Assembly: GCF_003605735.1 (NCBI RefSeq)
Contig: NZ_QXTJ01000045.1
Span: 109,421-173,420, forward strand
DNA length: 64,000 nucleotides
Direction of reading: 5' to 3'
From: Pseudomonas sp. LS-2
Lineage (GTDB): Bacteria > Pseudomonadota > Gammaproteobacteria > Pseudomonadales > Pseudomonadaceae
The position numbers and the translations under genes were made by a program. A model generated the notes under the pieces. It did not search any database and was not told the origin of the DNA. It was given only the letters and a program-made list of their open reading frames with translations. Within the stretch, counting starts at the first letter, position 1, and every line of letters begins with the position of its first letter. Below, one piece after another: positions 8,904 to 17,673 of this stretch.

Positions 8904-9867
8904 AAATGCTCTCATATAAATACGTACTGAATTTATCTCCTATAACGGATCCCATAGTGCCGCCTCCCCATGCTGCCGTGGCTCCAGCTATGAGTGCGCA
9001 AGCCGCAAGTGCTGTTCCCCCAGTAGCAATGCCTAACCCAACGCAGATTGCAGGGCCAGCCGAGACAGCCACTGTTCCACCAATCCACGCAAGTCCAATC
9101 CCCCCTGCTGTCTTAGTAGTCTCAACATACTTCGCCTTCCGACACTCCTCCTCCCTCCCCACCGAACACGCCTCTTGAATCTCCAGCGCCCCGACGCCGA
9201 CGTCCAGCGCGATGCCTACGTAGGTGCCTTTGCTCAACGCATTAGCCGTTTTGGCAACGTGTTTGACCGTTCGCGCATACCCCGCTATTTCGCCGGTGTG
9301 CAGGTAACTCTTGCTGGAGATGCCCAGCATTTTTTTCATCTTTCCGGTATTTCGGAGCCCGGACCCGAAGCGGCCGATACCGGCCAGCGCCTTTTCGATC
9401 TTGGAGAACAGCGCCTTGCGTTGGGCGAAGAACTGGTCGTTGGTGATTGCAGCGGATTTCCAGCGTTGGTGCAGCGCTTCGGTGTCTTTGAGCAAGGTTT
9501 CCAGTTCACGCAGGTGCCTGGCCCACGCCGCGGTGCTGCTGCCCACGCCAATCGAGCCGTAGGCCATGATGCTTTGCAGCAGGTCGAAATTTTGCGTCAT
9601 GACGTTGCTGCTGGCGTAGCCGGTGCCGATCATCGACAGGCGAACGTCCTGGGCCAGGCGCATGAGTTCTGTTTCTTCCGGCGTACACATCTGCGTAGCG
9701 TCATCGCCCACGATCACAATTTGTCCGGGCAAGACGACTTCGTTGAGAATATGCGCATTAAGTTGGTCGAACTTTGCACGCCCGCCGATAAGCAACCCCG
9801 GAAGATGGTCCCGAAGATAGACGTAGTTCAGCATCTCGTCGTTGACGAACGCATACGGCTTGGGCAT
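8896..9867 (-). CDS. Putative Hcp-associated type VI effector, pore-forming type
   Basis: A 323-residue protein encoded 11 bases after hcp. The N-terminal half is mostly soluble; LPGQIVIVGD near residues 46-55 is loosely reminiscent of LysM-like segments, and an alpha-helical, charged stretch follows (about 105-175). The last 75 residues form a long Gly/Ala-rich hydrophobic region (GLAWIGGTVAVSAGPAICVG, then further Gly-x-x-x-Gly patterns), like glycine-zipper pore-forming domains. ATG 9867 is chosen because GAGGAA, overlapping the hcp stop, precedes it; the in-frame upstream ATG lies inside hcp. Gene order hcp-effector-membrane protein suggests delivery as Hcp cargo and action on the target inner membrane. 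No homologous family can be named from memory, so the role is an inference. Confidence 0.62.
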   Translation of the reverse strand: MPKPYAFVNDEMLNYVYLRDHLPGLLIGGRAKFDQLNAHILNEVVLPGQIVIVGDDATQMCTPEETELMRLAQDVRLSMIGTGYASSNVMTQNFDLLQSIMAYGSIGVGSSTAAWARHLRELETLLKDTEALHQRWKSAAITNDQFFAQRKALFSKIEKALAGIGRFGSGLRNTGKMKKMLGISSKSYLHTGEIAGYARTVKHVAKTANALSKGTYVGIALDVGVGALEIQEACSVGREEECRKAKYVETTKTAGGIGLAWIGGTVAVSAGPAICVGLGIATGGTALAACALIAGATAAWGGGTMGSVIGDKFSTYLYESIYE

Positions 9868-9878
9868 TTGCGCGTTCC

Positions 9879-10367
9879 TCAGGCGTAGGGCTTGCAGGCG
9901 ATACGGTCCCAACCACCGCAGATGTTTCCAGCTGCCTGGCCGTCGACTCGGGATTGGTGGGTGTAGGTGGTATTGATGCGCCCGTAATTGAGGCGAATCA
10001 CTTCCAGTGGCTCGCCGCTTTCGCCATTTTGGGCAAAACTTGAGATCAGCACTTCTTCGAGTTTGATTTCGAAGTAACGCAACTTGTCGCCGCCTGCGCG
10101 GTTAAGCGACAACGTCACTTCTTTGAGGTGTGAACCTTTGCAATTGGCTTCGAAGAGTTTGCCGCTCGCGCTGTCCAGCCGTTTGCTGAATGTGAAGTCC
10201 GAAAGACGAACACCGCCCGCGGTCGCGGGACCGGCTGAACGTGCAGTTGTGGAAACGCTTTGATCCGCGCCGAAGCTGTAGCCGGTGATTTCGATCCAGC
10301 CTTTGTGCTGCTCATCCAGCGCATCGCCTTTAATGCCCTCGATTTTTATGAATGCATCGAATGCCAT
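9879..10367 (-). CDS. hcp: Type VI secretion tube protein Hcp
   Basis: A 162-residue Hcp. It begins AFDAFIKIEGIKGDALDEQH and contains the core features WIEITGYSFGADQS and VRLSDFTFSKRLDSAS typical of the Hcp1 family. Hcp hexamers stack into the inner tube of the type VI secretion system, and their lumen can carry small effectors. ATG 10367 has GGGAG nine bases upstream. No vgrG, tss or clpV genes occur in the window, so this is an orphan hcp that must work with a T6SS encoded elsewhere. It is the first gene of a probable three-gene operon with the effector and immunity genes. Confidence 0.95.
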   Translation of the reverse strand: MAFDAFIKIEGIKGDALDEQHKGWIEITGYSFGADQSVSTTARSAGPATAGGVRLSDFTFSKRLDSASGKLFEANCKGSHLKEVTLSLNRAGGDKLRYFEIKLEEVLISSFAQNGESGEPLEVIRLNYGRINTTYTHQSRVDGQAAGNICGGWDRIACKPYA

Positions 10368-10578
10368 TGCTGACCACTCCCTTCATGAATGAGTGGCCGA
10401 CGATAGGTGAGTCCGTTGTTGAAATTCACTAAACAACGCGTTTAAAGAGGCATAATCCGGGCACTTCAGAAACGCCCTACGACGTATCTTTTGATATATG
10501 GCCGATACACCATTTACCGGATCGCTTCTGAATAATCATCGCTGCCTGTGCAGACGTCCGGATCGCGGACGGTCGGGA

Positions 10579-11508
10579 TCAAACCTTCTCGTGAAAAACG
10601 TCCGCCAAGAGCTGACTGCGGGGTAACCCAGCGATGTAAAGGCGCTTTGAATACGCTTCGACACTCGCAGGCGATCCGCACACCAACGCGATGGTCTGGC
10701 GGGACGTGACTCGCAACCCCGAAAGCGCTGCATGGAAATCGTCGGGACCGATCAATTCGACCTTCATCTGCGGATGCTCGACTGCCAACGTCTGAAGTTC
10801 AGTCGCCAGATAATGTTCTCGCGCCACATGCATCACGCGAATCGCGCCGTGATGCTGTTGACGCAACGCCTCGCGCAGCACGCCCCACAAAGGCCCTAAC
10901 CCGGTTCCGGCGGCGAGAAGCCACAATGGCCGTTCCTGCCAATCAGGGTCGTGGTGCAGCGCACCGCCGCGCAGTTCACCGAGTCGAATCGCATCGCCCG
11001 GCTTGAGTGAGCGCGCGACGTCGGCGAAGGCACCGGGGTTACGGCAGTCGATATGAAACTCCAGGAACGGATCTTCGCCGGGCAGGCTCGCCAGCGAATA
11101 AGGTCGTGCTACGCCGCCGTCTGTCCACAGCACAAGATGTTGACCTGCGCGATATCGCAGCGGGCGCTCGGGTTCGAGCCGCAGGCGTAAAACCGAGGGG
11201 CTGAGCCAGTCACAGGCCAACACCTTGGCTGGCGAACCGTCTCGCAACGGGTCGAATATCTCAACGCTCAGGTCCTCCACCACACGACACTGACACGACA
11301 AACGCCAACCTTGTGCGCGCTTGTCGACATCCAGCGCTTCGGGCAGCGCATCCACTGGCTCGCCGCTGACGCAACGCACCAGACAGGCATGACAACTCCC
11401 GGCACGGCAACTGTAGGGAACTGACAGACCGGCGCTGTTCAGAGCATCGAGCAGATTGACGCCCGGCGTGACCGACCAATGCCGGTCACCGGCACGCAGA
11501 TCAGGCAT
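10579..11508 (-). CDS. 2Fe-2S ferredoxin/NAD(P)H oxidoreductase (CDP-6-deoxyglucoseen reductase-like)
   Basis: A 309-residue electron-transfer flavoprotein. The N-terminal 90 residues form a plant-type ferredoxin domain with cluster ligands in CRAGSCHACLVRC (Cys 34, 39, 42) and a fourth Cys in LSCQCRV. Next come an FAD-binding barrel with RPYSLASLPGE and an NAD(P)-binding domain with LLAAGTGLGPLWGV. It corresponds in position to PA4331 (from memory). The natural substrate is unknown. ATG 11508 overlaps the sadC stop by eight bases, suggesting coupling; the alternative ATG at 11547 lacks a binding site. Confidence 0.88.
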   Translation of the reverse strand: MPDLRAGDRHWSVTPGVNLLDALNSAGLSVPYSCRAGSCHACLVRCVSGEPVDALPEALDVDKRAQGWRLSCQCRVVEDLSVEIFDPLRDGSPAKVLACDWLSPSVLRLRLEPERPLRYRAGQHLVLWTDGGVARPYSLASLPGEDPFLEFHIDCRNPGAFADVARSLKPGDAIRLGELRGGALHHDPDWQERPLWLLAAGTGLGPLWGVLREALRQQHHGAIRVMHVAREHYLATELQTLAVEHPQMKVELIGPDDFHAALSGLRVTSRQTIALVCGSPASVEAYSKRLYIAGLPRSQLLADVFHEKV

Positions 11509-12622
11509 CGACGTGATCCCAAGCGCCGTGGCAGCGATTTCGACCATGATGCTTGGCGCGATAGAGCGCCTGATCTGCGCTGTGCAACGCGCGATCCATG
11601 TCGTCCCCGCGCTCGATGAGGGTCATGCCGATCGACAGGCTGAGTTCTAGCCCCGGTAACTCGGGGATGACCACTTGTGCAAAGGCTTCGCGAACCCGCT
11701 CACAGCAGTCAACCAGTTGGGCTCGGGTGCAACGCGGTATCAACAGCACGAACTCTTCTCCTCCATAACGCGCCAGGATGTCGTCCGAGCGCAGGCAATG
11801 GCTGGCCGTGGCCGCGAACACCTGTAACACCCGATCACCGGACGCATGCCCCAGTAGATCGTTGACCCGCTTGAAATGATCGAGATCGATCAGCGCCAGG
11901 CCTCCGGTGTAGCTGCCATCCATGGTTTCGAGTTCACGGGTCGCCAGCCGCAGAAAGTGTCGGCGATTGTACAGATTGGTCAGTTCATCGGTAGAGGCGA
12001 GTTCTTCGAGCTGAAACATCATGCCGCGAAGGGTTTCCTGATGCGCCTGCAAGGTGACCCGCCGCTGGCGCATCCGCTGGCGGGAGCCTTGCACGAACCG
12101 GGCATACATCGACAACCAGCCGAGCACGATGAACAACGCGCACGTTTGCAGCGCAGCAAGCCCAGGATCGGCGAGCCGATCCGCAAAGGCATCCCACAAG
12201 TTGACACCGGTAAAGCCGAGCAACGCCAGAACAGCGCAGCGGGTAAACACGCGAGACGGAAGATGGAACAGGCCAAACAGCAGCACCAGGACGTAAAGCA
12301 CCAGGAACGTGCCCCGCGCGCTATCCAGATGGGCGAGCAGAAAAGTTTGCCAGGCCAGGCCCATCAGCACCTGAAACTCGGTGAGGCTCGGGTCCTTGAA
12401 GCGGTAGTTGTAGCCACCGAAAAACACCAGGCTCAACACGCCCTGAGAGAACAGCACCGCCACGCTGGTGAGCCAGACACCGAAGAAGGAGGTGTGATAA
12501 TACCCGGCGCAATAAGCCACCCACAGAAGTGCGATCAGCAACGTGTAAGTGCCGGCCGCCAGGGCAAAACGCTTAAGCAATAAACGCTGTAGGGTCGGGT
12601 CAGTCACTTGATGACTCATCAT
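11501..12622 (-). CDS. sadC: Membrane diguanylate cyclase, SadC-like
   Basis: A 373-residue protein with about six N-terminal membrane helices (residues 20-175), a short coiled-coil linker and a C-terminal GGDEF domain. The active-site motif is GGEEF at 287-291. The inhibitory RxxD site, RSDD at 278-281, lies exactly five residues before it. It should therefore make c-di-GMP from GTP and be feedback-inhibited. Between the ferredoxin reductase and fumarase genes it has the position of P. aeruginosa SadC (PA4332), a cyclase that promotes surface attachment and opposes BifA, which is encoded further on in this window. The start is uncertain: ATG 12622 or 12619 has only a weak binding site, and the frame is open to 12742. 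Confidence 0.85.
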   Translation of the reverse strand: MMSHQVTDPTLQRLLLKRFALAAGTYTLLIALLWVAYCAGYYHTSFFGVWLTSVAVLFSQGVLSLVFFGGYNYRFKDPSLTEFQVLMGLAWQTFLLAHLDSARGTFLVLYVLVLLFGLFHLPSRVFTRCAVLALLGFTGVNLWDAFADRLADPGLAALQTCALFIVLGWLSMYARFVQGSRQRMRQRRVTLQAHQETLRGMMFQLEELASTDELTNLYNRRHFLRLATRELETMDGSYTGGLALIDLDHFKRVNDLLGHASGDRVLQVFAATASHCLRSDDILARYGGEEFVLLIPRCTRAQLVDCCERVREAFAQVVIPELPGLELSLSIGMTLIERGDDMDRALHSADQALYRAKHHGRNRCHGAWDHVDA

Positions 12623-13123
12623 GCGAAAAAGGGTCCATCCTGCCCGCCGGAAGCGACCTGCACAGGTCGGCGGAGGTCGAGTATCCCACTGAAGGAGCGG
12701 GAATGCGCTTCGACATCCGGAAAAGGTGTCAATGTAGTGCAAACGGGGCAGTTCGCCAACGAATCACCCATCGGCGGTGCACAGGCCTTTATCCCGATCC
12801 GGTTCGCCCGGCGCATGGGGGGCGGCATCTCGTCAGAAACTCCCTCCGCTCCCGGTACGGTGTGACGTCCACACCCTCACCATCGACGTGATAAATATTT
12901 CTGTCTTCCCGGTCGAACTGACCACTGGGCGCCACGCACGGGTTTAGACCAACGTTTAGCCTGCGGCAGGGTGCCGCATCAGTGGTCACGCGGTATACTG
13001 CCGCGCCTTTTCCTGCCGCGGCGCCGAGCGCTGATCGAGCCGAAGGCCGTTTGCGCGGGGGCCTGACCGTATCCCGCGCAAGCCGCCCCATATAATGTTC
13101 CCGCCTGATAAAGGAGAACGCCC
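12623..13123. other. Gene-free region upstream of fumarase
   Basis: About 500 bases between the divergent sadC and fumarase genes. Short open frames here have no family features or good start sites. Possible -10 boxes are TATACT at 12994-12999 and TATAAT at 13091-13096, the latter 27 bases before the fumarase ATG, but neither has a good -35 partner. A GC-rich dyad GCGGCAGGGTGCCGC lies near 12963-12977. No RNA gene is recognised. Confidence 0.4.
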
Positions 13124-14647
13124 ATGACCGTGATCAAGCAAGATGACCTGATTCAGAGCGTCGCTGACGCCCTGCAGTTCATTTCCTACTACCATCCCGT
13201 GGACTTCATCCAGGCCATGCACGAGGCTTACCTGCGTGAAGAATCGCCTGCTGCGCGCGACTCCATGGCTCAGATTCTCATCAACTCGCGCATGTGCGCC
13301 ATCGGCCATCGTCCGATCTGCCAGGACACCGGCATCGTCACCGTCTTCGTACGTGTCGGTATGGACGTGCGCTGGGATGGCGCCACCATGGGCCTGGACG
13401 ACATGATCAACGAAGGCGTTCGTCGCGCCTACAATCTGCCGGAAAACGTCCTGCGTGCCTCGATCCTCGCCGACCCGGCAGGCGCTCGCAAGAACACCAA
13501 GGACAACACCCCGGCCGTCATCCACTACTCCATCGTTCCGGGTAACACCGTGGAAGTGGACGTCGCAGCCAAGGGCGGCGGCTCGGAAAACAAATCGAAG
13601 ATGGCCATGCTCAACCCGTCCGACTCGATCGTTGACTGGGTGCTCAAGACCGTTCCAACCATGGGCGCGGGCTGGTGCCCACCGGGCATGCTCGGCATCG
13701 GCATCGGCGGCACCGCCGAGAAGGCTGCGGTCATGGCCAAGGAAGTCCTGATGGAGTCCATCGACATTCACGAGCTCAAGGCTCGCGGTCCGTCGAACCG
13801 TCTGGAAGAAATGCGTCTGGAGCTGTTCGAGAAGGTCAACCAGCTGGGCATCGGCGCTCAGGGCCTGGGCGGCCTGACCACGGTACTCGACGTCAAGATC
13901 ATGGACTACCCGACCCACGCAGCCTCCCTGCCGGTCTGCATGATCCCTAACTGCGCCGCCACCCGTCACGCGCACTTCGTGCTCGACGGTTCGGGTCCTG
14001 CGTCGCTGGAAGCGCCACCGCTGGACGCCTACCCGGAAATCGTCTGGGAAGCCGGTCCTTCGGCTCGCCGCGTCAACCTCGACACCCTGACCCCAGAAGA
14101 AGTGCAAAGCTGGAAGCCGGGCGAGACCGTTCTGCTCAATGGCAAGATGCTCACCGGCCGCGACGCTGCGCACAAGCGCATGGTCGAGATGCTGAACAAG
14201 GGCGAAACCCTGCCGGTGGATCTGAAGGGTCGTTTCATCTATTACGTCGGCCCGGTCGATCCGGTCGGTGACGAAGTCGTGGGGCCAGCCGGTCCGACCA
14301 CCGCCACGCGTATGGACAAGTTCACCCGCCAGATCCTCGAACAAACCGGCCTGCTGGGCATGATCGGCAAATCCGAGCGCGGTCCGACCGCCATCGAAGC
14401 GATCAAGGACAACAAAGCCGTTTATCTGATGGCCGTCGGCGGAGCTGCTTACCTGGTCGCTCAGGCGATCAAGAAATCGCAGGTCCTGGCATTCCCTGAA
14501 CTGGGCATGGAAGCGATCTACGAGTTCGACGTCAAAGACATGCCGGTCACTGTCGCGGTCGACAGCAAGGGCGAGTCGGTACACATCACAGGTCCTGCCA
14601 TCTGGCAGAAGAAGATCAGTGAGAGCCTGGCGGTAGAAGTGCAGTAA
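13124..14647 (+). CDS. fumA: Fumarate hydratase class I (iron-sulfur)
   Basis: A 507-residue class I fumarase that interconverts fumarate and L-malate in the TCA cycle with an oxygen-sensitive 4Fe-4S cluster. Recognised segments are the N-terminal alpha-domain HRPICQDTGIVTVFVRVG, the cluster Cys regions (RPICQDTG and MIPNCAATRHAHFVL) and the C-terminal beta-domain GPTTATRMDKFTRQILEQTG. The length fits the fused two-domain enzyme. AAGGAG at 13111-13116 marks ATG 13124. A terminator follows. It probably forms a single-gene unit and corresponds to PA4333. Confidence 0.97.
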   Translation: MTVIKQDDLIQSVADALQFISYYHPVDFIQAMHEAYLREESPAARDSMAQILINSRMCAIGHRPICQDTGIVTVFVRVGMDVRWDGATMGLDDMINEGVRRAYNLPENVLRASILADPAGARKNTKDNTPAVIHYSIVPGNTVEVDVAAKGGGSENKSKMAMLNPSDSIVDWVLKTVPTMGAGWCPPGMLGIGIGGTAEKAAVMAKEVLMESIDIHELKARGPSNRLEEMRLELFEKVNQLGIGAQGLGGLTTVLDVKIMDYPTHAASLPVCMIPNCAATRHAHFVLDGSGPASLEAPPLDAYPEIVWEAGPSARRVNLDTLTPEEVQSWKPGETVLLNGKMLTGRDAAHKRMVEMLNKGETLPVDLKGRFIYYVGPVDPVGDEVVGPAGPTTATRMDKFTRQILEQTGLLGMIGKSERGPTAIEAIKDNKAVYLMAVGGAAYLVAQAIKKSQVLAFPELGMEAIYEFDVKDMPVTVAVDSKGESVHITGPAIWQKKISESLAVEVQ

Positions 14648-14664
14648 GCACCTCTATGCCAACG

Positions 14665-14695
14665 AAAAGCCCGGCCATCGTGCCGGGCTTTTTTT
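14665..14695 (+). terminator. Terminator after fumarase gene
   Basis: AAAAGCCCGGC, a short loop, and GCCGGGCTTTTTTT form a classic rho-independent terminator 17 bases after the stop. Confidence 0.93.
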
Positions 14696-14755
14696 CGCCG
14701 CCAGCGCGCCTGTGTCGATCAAGGCCACCCGTTCCAGAACTTAACGCGATAGCGA

Positions 14756-15079
14756 TTATCGCGAATGCTCAGCGCTCGCGCCGCCGCCACGGACCAGACT
14801 CAAGGGTGTGGCGAACGCCCTGTGCTGACTCAGGTAACGCATGCAACTGACTCGCAGGAACGAGGCGAAATTCACCACCTCACCCCGGTAATCCATGACC
14901 TCTTCGTAGAGCTTGCTGATCAGTTGGTTGGTGGTAAGACCGTCATGTCCGGCGATCTCCGCGAGGATGTCCCAGAACTGGTTTTCCAGGCGCAGCGTCG
15001 TCACAACGCCGCAGATGCGCAGCGAGCGCGAGCGGGATTCGTAGAGGATGGGATCGGCTTTTACGTAGAGTTCGCACAT
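14756..15079 (-). CDS. Ribbon-helix-helix domain protein
   Basis: A 107-residue protein with the look of the RHH_4 family: TTLRLENQFWDILAEIAGHD forms the strand and first helix, followed by GLTTNQLISKLYEEV. These domains bind DNA as dimers. ATG 15079 has a strong AGGGGAGG upstream. It lies 16 bases after the PfpI-family gene, so the two are likely co-transcribed. A regulatory role for its own operon is possible but not shown. Confidence 0.75.
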   Translation of the reverse strand: MCELYVKADPILYESRSRSLRICGVVTTLRLENQFWDILAEIAGHDGLTTNQLISKLYEEVMDYRGEVVNFASFLRVSCMRYLSQHRAFATPLSLVRGGGASAEHSR

Positions 15080-15095
15080 GGTCAAACCTCCCCTG

Positions 15096-15677
15096 TCAAA
15101 GAATGATCTGAGTGCCCAGCAGCTTCAGAAACGCAGCCAGCCAAGCTGGATGCGCAGGCCACGCAGGACCGGTCACCAGATTGCCGTCGGTGTGCGCCTG
15201 GTCCATGCCGATCTCGACATATTCGCCACCGGCCAACCGGACTTCCGGTGCACAGGCCGGATACGCGCTGAGCGACTTGCCCTTGAGTACGCCAGTTTCG
15301 GCGAGCAACTGAGGCCCGTGGCAGACGGCGGCGATGGGTTTGTTGTCACGACCGAACTCACGGACCAGCTCCAGGACTTTCTGATTCAGACGCAGGTATT
15401 CCGGCGAGCGCCCGCCGGGCACCAGCAATGCGTCGTAGTCCGCGGATTTCACGCTGTCGAAATCGAAGTTCAGTCCAAAGTTGTGGCCGCGTTTTTCGCT
15501 GTAGGTCTGATCGCCTTCGAAGTCATGAATGGCCGTGCGGATCACATCGCCCTTCTTCTTGCCGGGGCAGACTGCGTGCACCGTATGGCCGACCATCTGC
15601 AAAGCCTGAAACGGCACCATCACTTCATAGTCTTCGACGTAATCGCCGACCAGCATGAGAATTTTCTTGGCAGCCAT
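15096..15677 (-). CDS. DJ-1/PfpI family protein
   Basis: A 193-residue DJ-1/PfpI superfamily protein. The nucleophile elbow AAVCHGPQLL carries the conserved Cys followed by His. The opening KKILMLVGDYVEDYEVMVPF and the LVPGGRSPEYLR segment fit the family. Members act as glyoxalases, deglycases, chaperones or proteases, and the activity cannot be chosen here. ATG 15677 is used because GAGAGGA lies just upstream; the frame is open for eight more codons. It is the first gene of a pair with the ribbon-helix-helix protein. Confidence 0.88.
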   Translation of the reverse strand: MAAKKILMLVGDYVEDYEVMVPFQALQMVGHTVHAVCPGKKKGDVIRTAIHDFEGDQTYSEKRGHNFGLNFDFDSVKSADYDALLVPGGRSPEYLRLNQKVLELVREFGRDNKPIAAVCHGPQLLAETGVLKGKSLSAYPACAPEVRLAGGEYVEIGMDQAHTDGNLVTGPAWPAHPAWLAAFLKLLGTQIIL

Positions 15678-15859
15678 TATCGATCCTCTCCAATGAGACA
15701 TGGGTTTGATGCCGGTCAGTATCGGCCAGCGTCAAGGGGACGGGTAACAGCCTAGTACTACAGCAAGAGCACGTGGGTACGTGTCGGACGTATGGGGCCG
15801 TTCATCGGTGGCCAGGCTAACTGAACAATGGGAAACGCAGGCGTCGCCACGGGCTTCAA

Positions 15860-17017
15860 CTAACCACGCCGATCCAGCGCATTGACCACCAACCGATCCA
15901 CCCACCCCCAGAGGCGCTGCTTTACACGCCGCCAAAGGGGGCGGGACCGCCAGTCTTCCAGGCTCACCTCGGCGCTGACCAGAAAGTCCCGCTCGAAACT
16001 CTTGGTCACTGCCAGCGTCAGCCCCGGGTCGATGGCTTCCAGATTCGCCTCCAGATTGAAGCGCAGGTTCCAGTGGTCGAAGTTGCAGGAGCCGATGCTG
16101 ACCCAATCATCCACCAGCACCATTTTCAGGTGCAGAAAGCACGGCTGGTATTCGAAGATTTTCACCCCGGCCCTGAGCAGTTTCGGGTAGTAGCGATGAC
16201 CGGCGTAACGCACCGAGGGGTGATCGGTGCGTGGGCCGGTGAGCAGCAAGCGCACGTCGACGCCACGGGCAGCGGCACGGCGCAGTGCGCGACGGACTTT
16301 CCAGGTCGGCAAAAAGTACGGGGTCGCCAGCCAGATGCGCTTTTGACTCGTATAAAGCGCACGCACCAACGATTGAAGGATGTCGCGATGCTGGCGTGAG
16401 TCGGCGTAAGCGACGCGACCGAAACCGTGGCCGCTGACGGGGGCTTTGGGCAACCGTGGCAGACCGAAGTTTTGCGCAGGTCGCCAGGCGCGACGGCGAG
16501 CATTGGCGTGAAACTGGCGATCAAACAAGGCTTGCCAGTCGAGCACCAGCGGGCCACGGATTTCGACCATCACTTCGTGCCATTCGCTGGTGTCCTGATC
16601 CGGGCGCCAGAACTCGTCCGTCACCCCCGTTCCTCCGACTACCGCCAGCGCCTTGTCCACCAGCAGCAGTTTGCGGTGGTCACGGTAAAGATTGCGCAGG
16701 CCTCGGCGCCAGTGAACGCGATTGTAGAAACGCAGAATGACGCCCGCTTCAGTCAGGCGGTTGCGCAGGCTCAGAGTGAAGGCCAGCGAGCCGAAATCGT
16801 CGAACAGGCAACGCACGATCACGCCGCGTTTCGCTGCATCGACCAGCGCCTGGACCACCGCTTCGGCGCAGACCCCCGCCTCCACCAGATACAGCTCCAG
16901 CTCCACTTGCTGCTGCGCGCCCTCGATGGCGGCAATCATGCGTGGGAAGAACGCAGGGCCGTCGATCATCAGGTCGAACTGGTTGTCGTCACGCCACGGG
17001 AAGATCGCGCCTCTCAT
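15860..17017 (-). CDS. Phospholipase D / cardiolipin synthase family protein (ClsB-like)
   Basis: A 385-residue enzyme with two HKD motifs: HRKLLLVD near residue 113 and HLKMVLVD near residue 297, each followed by the GG or GS..N element of the phospholipase D superfamily. There are no N-terminal membrane helices, which fits the soluble, membrane-associated ClsB group better than ClsA. The likely reaction is phosphatidyl transfer giving cardiolipin. ATG 17017 lies only two bases after the YceI stop, so the pair is translated together. Confidence 0.88.
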   Translation of the reverse strand: MRGAIFPWRDDNQFDLMIDGPAFFPRMIAAIEGAQQQVELELYLVEAGVCAEAVVQALVDAAKRGVIVRCLFDDFGSLAFTLSLRNRLTEAGVILRFYNRVHWRRGLRNLYRDHRKLLLVDKALAVVGGTGVTDEFWRPDQDTSEWHEVMVEIRGPLVLDWQALFDRQFHANARRRAWRPAQNFGLPRLPKAPVSGHGFGRVAYADSRQHRDILQSLVRALYTSQKRIWLATPYFLPTWKVRRALRRAAARGVDVRLLLTGPRTDHPSVRYAGHRYYPKLLRAGVKIFEYQPCFLHLKMVLVDDWVSIGSCNFDHWNLRFNLEANLEAIDPGLTLAVTKSFERDFLVSAEVSLEDWRSRPLWRRVKQRLWGWVDRLVVNALDRRG

Positions 17018-17019
17018 GC

Positions 17020-17601
17020 TCAGCGCGCCGTGAAGATCAAGACAGCGCCCACCGGCACCGAGAATCCGATGGCCGAGAGGCCGGCGACCTTGCGCAGCCC
17101 CTCAAGCCCCGATAGCAAGCCGAAGTCCTCGGCGTGTAGCACCAGCGGCTCGAGCGTTACCACTTGAAAGCGTCTGTCGTCGAGTCGCGTCGCGAGCAAC
17201 TCGGCGTTGTAGCTTTGCGACTGCCCATGCATCTGCACTTTCAACGGAAGCCGCAATTCCAGTTGCGCGCCGGGGGCCAGCGCGTTGATCGGACGCATGT
17301 CCAGTTGCGCAGTAATGCGTGCTTCCGGGAATTGCTTGATGTCGAACAATTGCCTGCGCAAGCGCTCGTCACGCAACGGAATACCGGTGTTCACTGAATC
17401 CAGCTCGACCTCAAGTTCTGCGACGCCTTTGGGGTCGACCTTGCCGTGCAGATTGAGGAAGCGATGGACTTCCGAGATGTCAGCGTTCTTGGTGGAGATG
17501 AACGAAAGCCGTGACGATTCGTTATCCAGATACCAGTTCGCCTGAGCAGGCAGCGCAAGCACGGCGAGCGATGCCAGCAACGGGCGGAGGAAAGTGGGCA
17601 T
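17020..17601 (-). CDS. YceI family periplasmic protein
   Basis: A 193-residue secreted protein. A signal peptide with the cleavage-like site LPAQA-NW covers residues 1-21. The mature part has the YceI lipocalin-like pattern WYLDNESSRLSFISTKN. YceI proteins bind isoprenoid-type lipids in the periplasm. Here it is directly upstream of a cardiolipin-synthase-like gene with a two-base gap, which hints at a role in envelope lipid handling. Confidence 0.88.
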   Translation of the reverse strand: MPTFLRPLLASLAVLALPAQANWYLDNESSRLSFISTKNADISEVHRFLNLHGKVDPKGVAELEVELDSVNTGIPLRDERLRRQLFDIKQFPEARITAQLDMRPINALAPGAQLELRLPLKVQMHGQSQSYNAELLATRLDDRRFQVVTLEPLVLHAEDFGLLSGLEGLRKVAGLSAIGFSVPVGAVLIFTAR

Positions 17602-17673
17602 GAAAACTCCAGAGGCGCGATTGAGGCAACCTTATCCGGCTGTCAGACCGCAGGCAAATCGGTACGTTCGCCC

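Noticed and set aside
10368..10578. Sigma-54 promoter for hcp
   Set aside because: No GG-N10-GC pair with acceptable -24/-12 context was found in the upstream region.
12608..12891. Short open frames upstream of sadC and fumarase
   Set aside because: No ribosome binding sites and no recognisable protein features.
12986..14584. Open frame of 532 codons antisense to the fumarase gene
   Set aside because: It mirrors the codon bias of fumA, has no family features or ribosome binding site, and runs across the fumA promoter.
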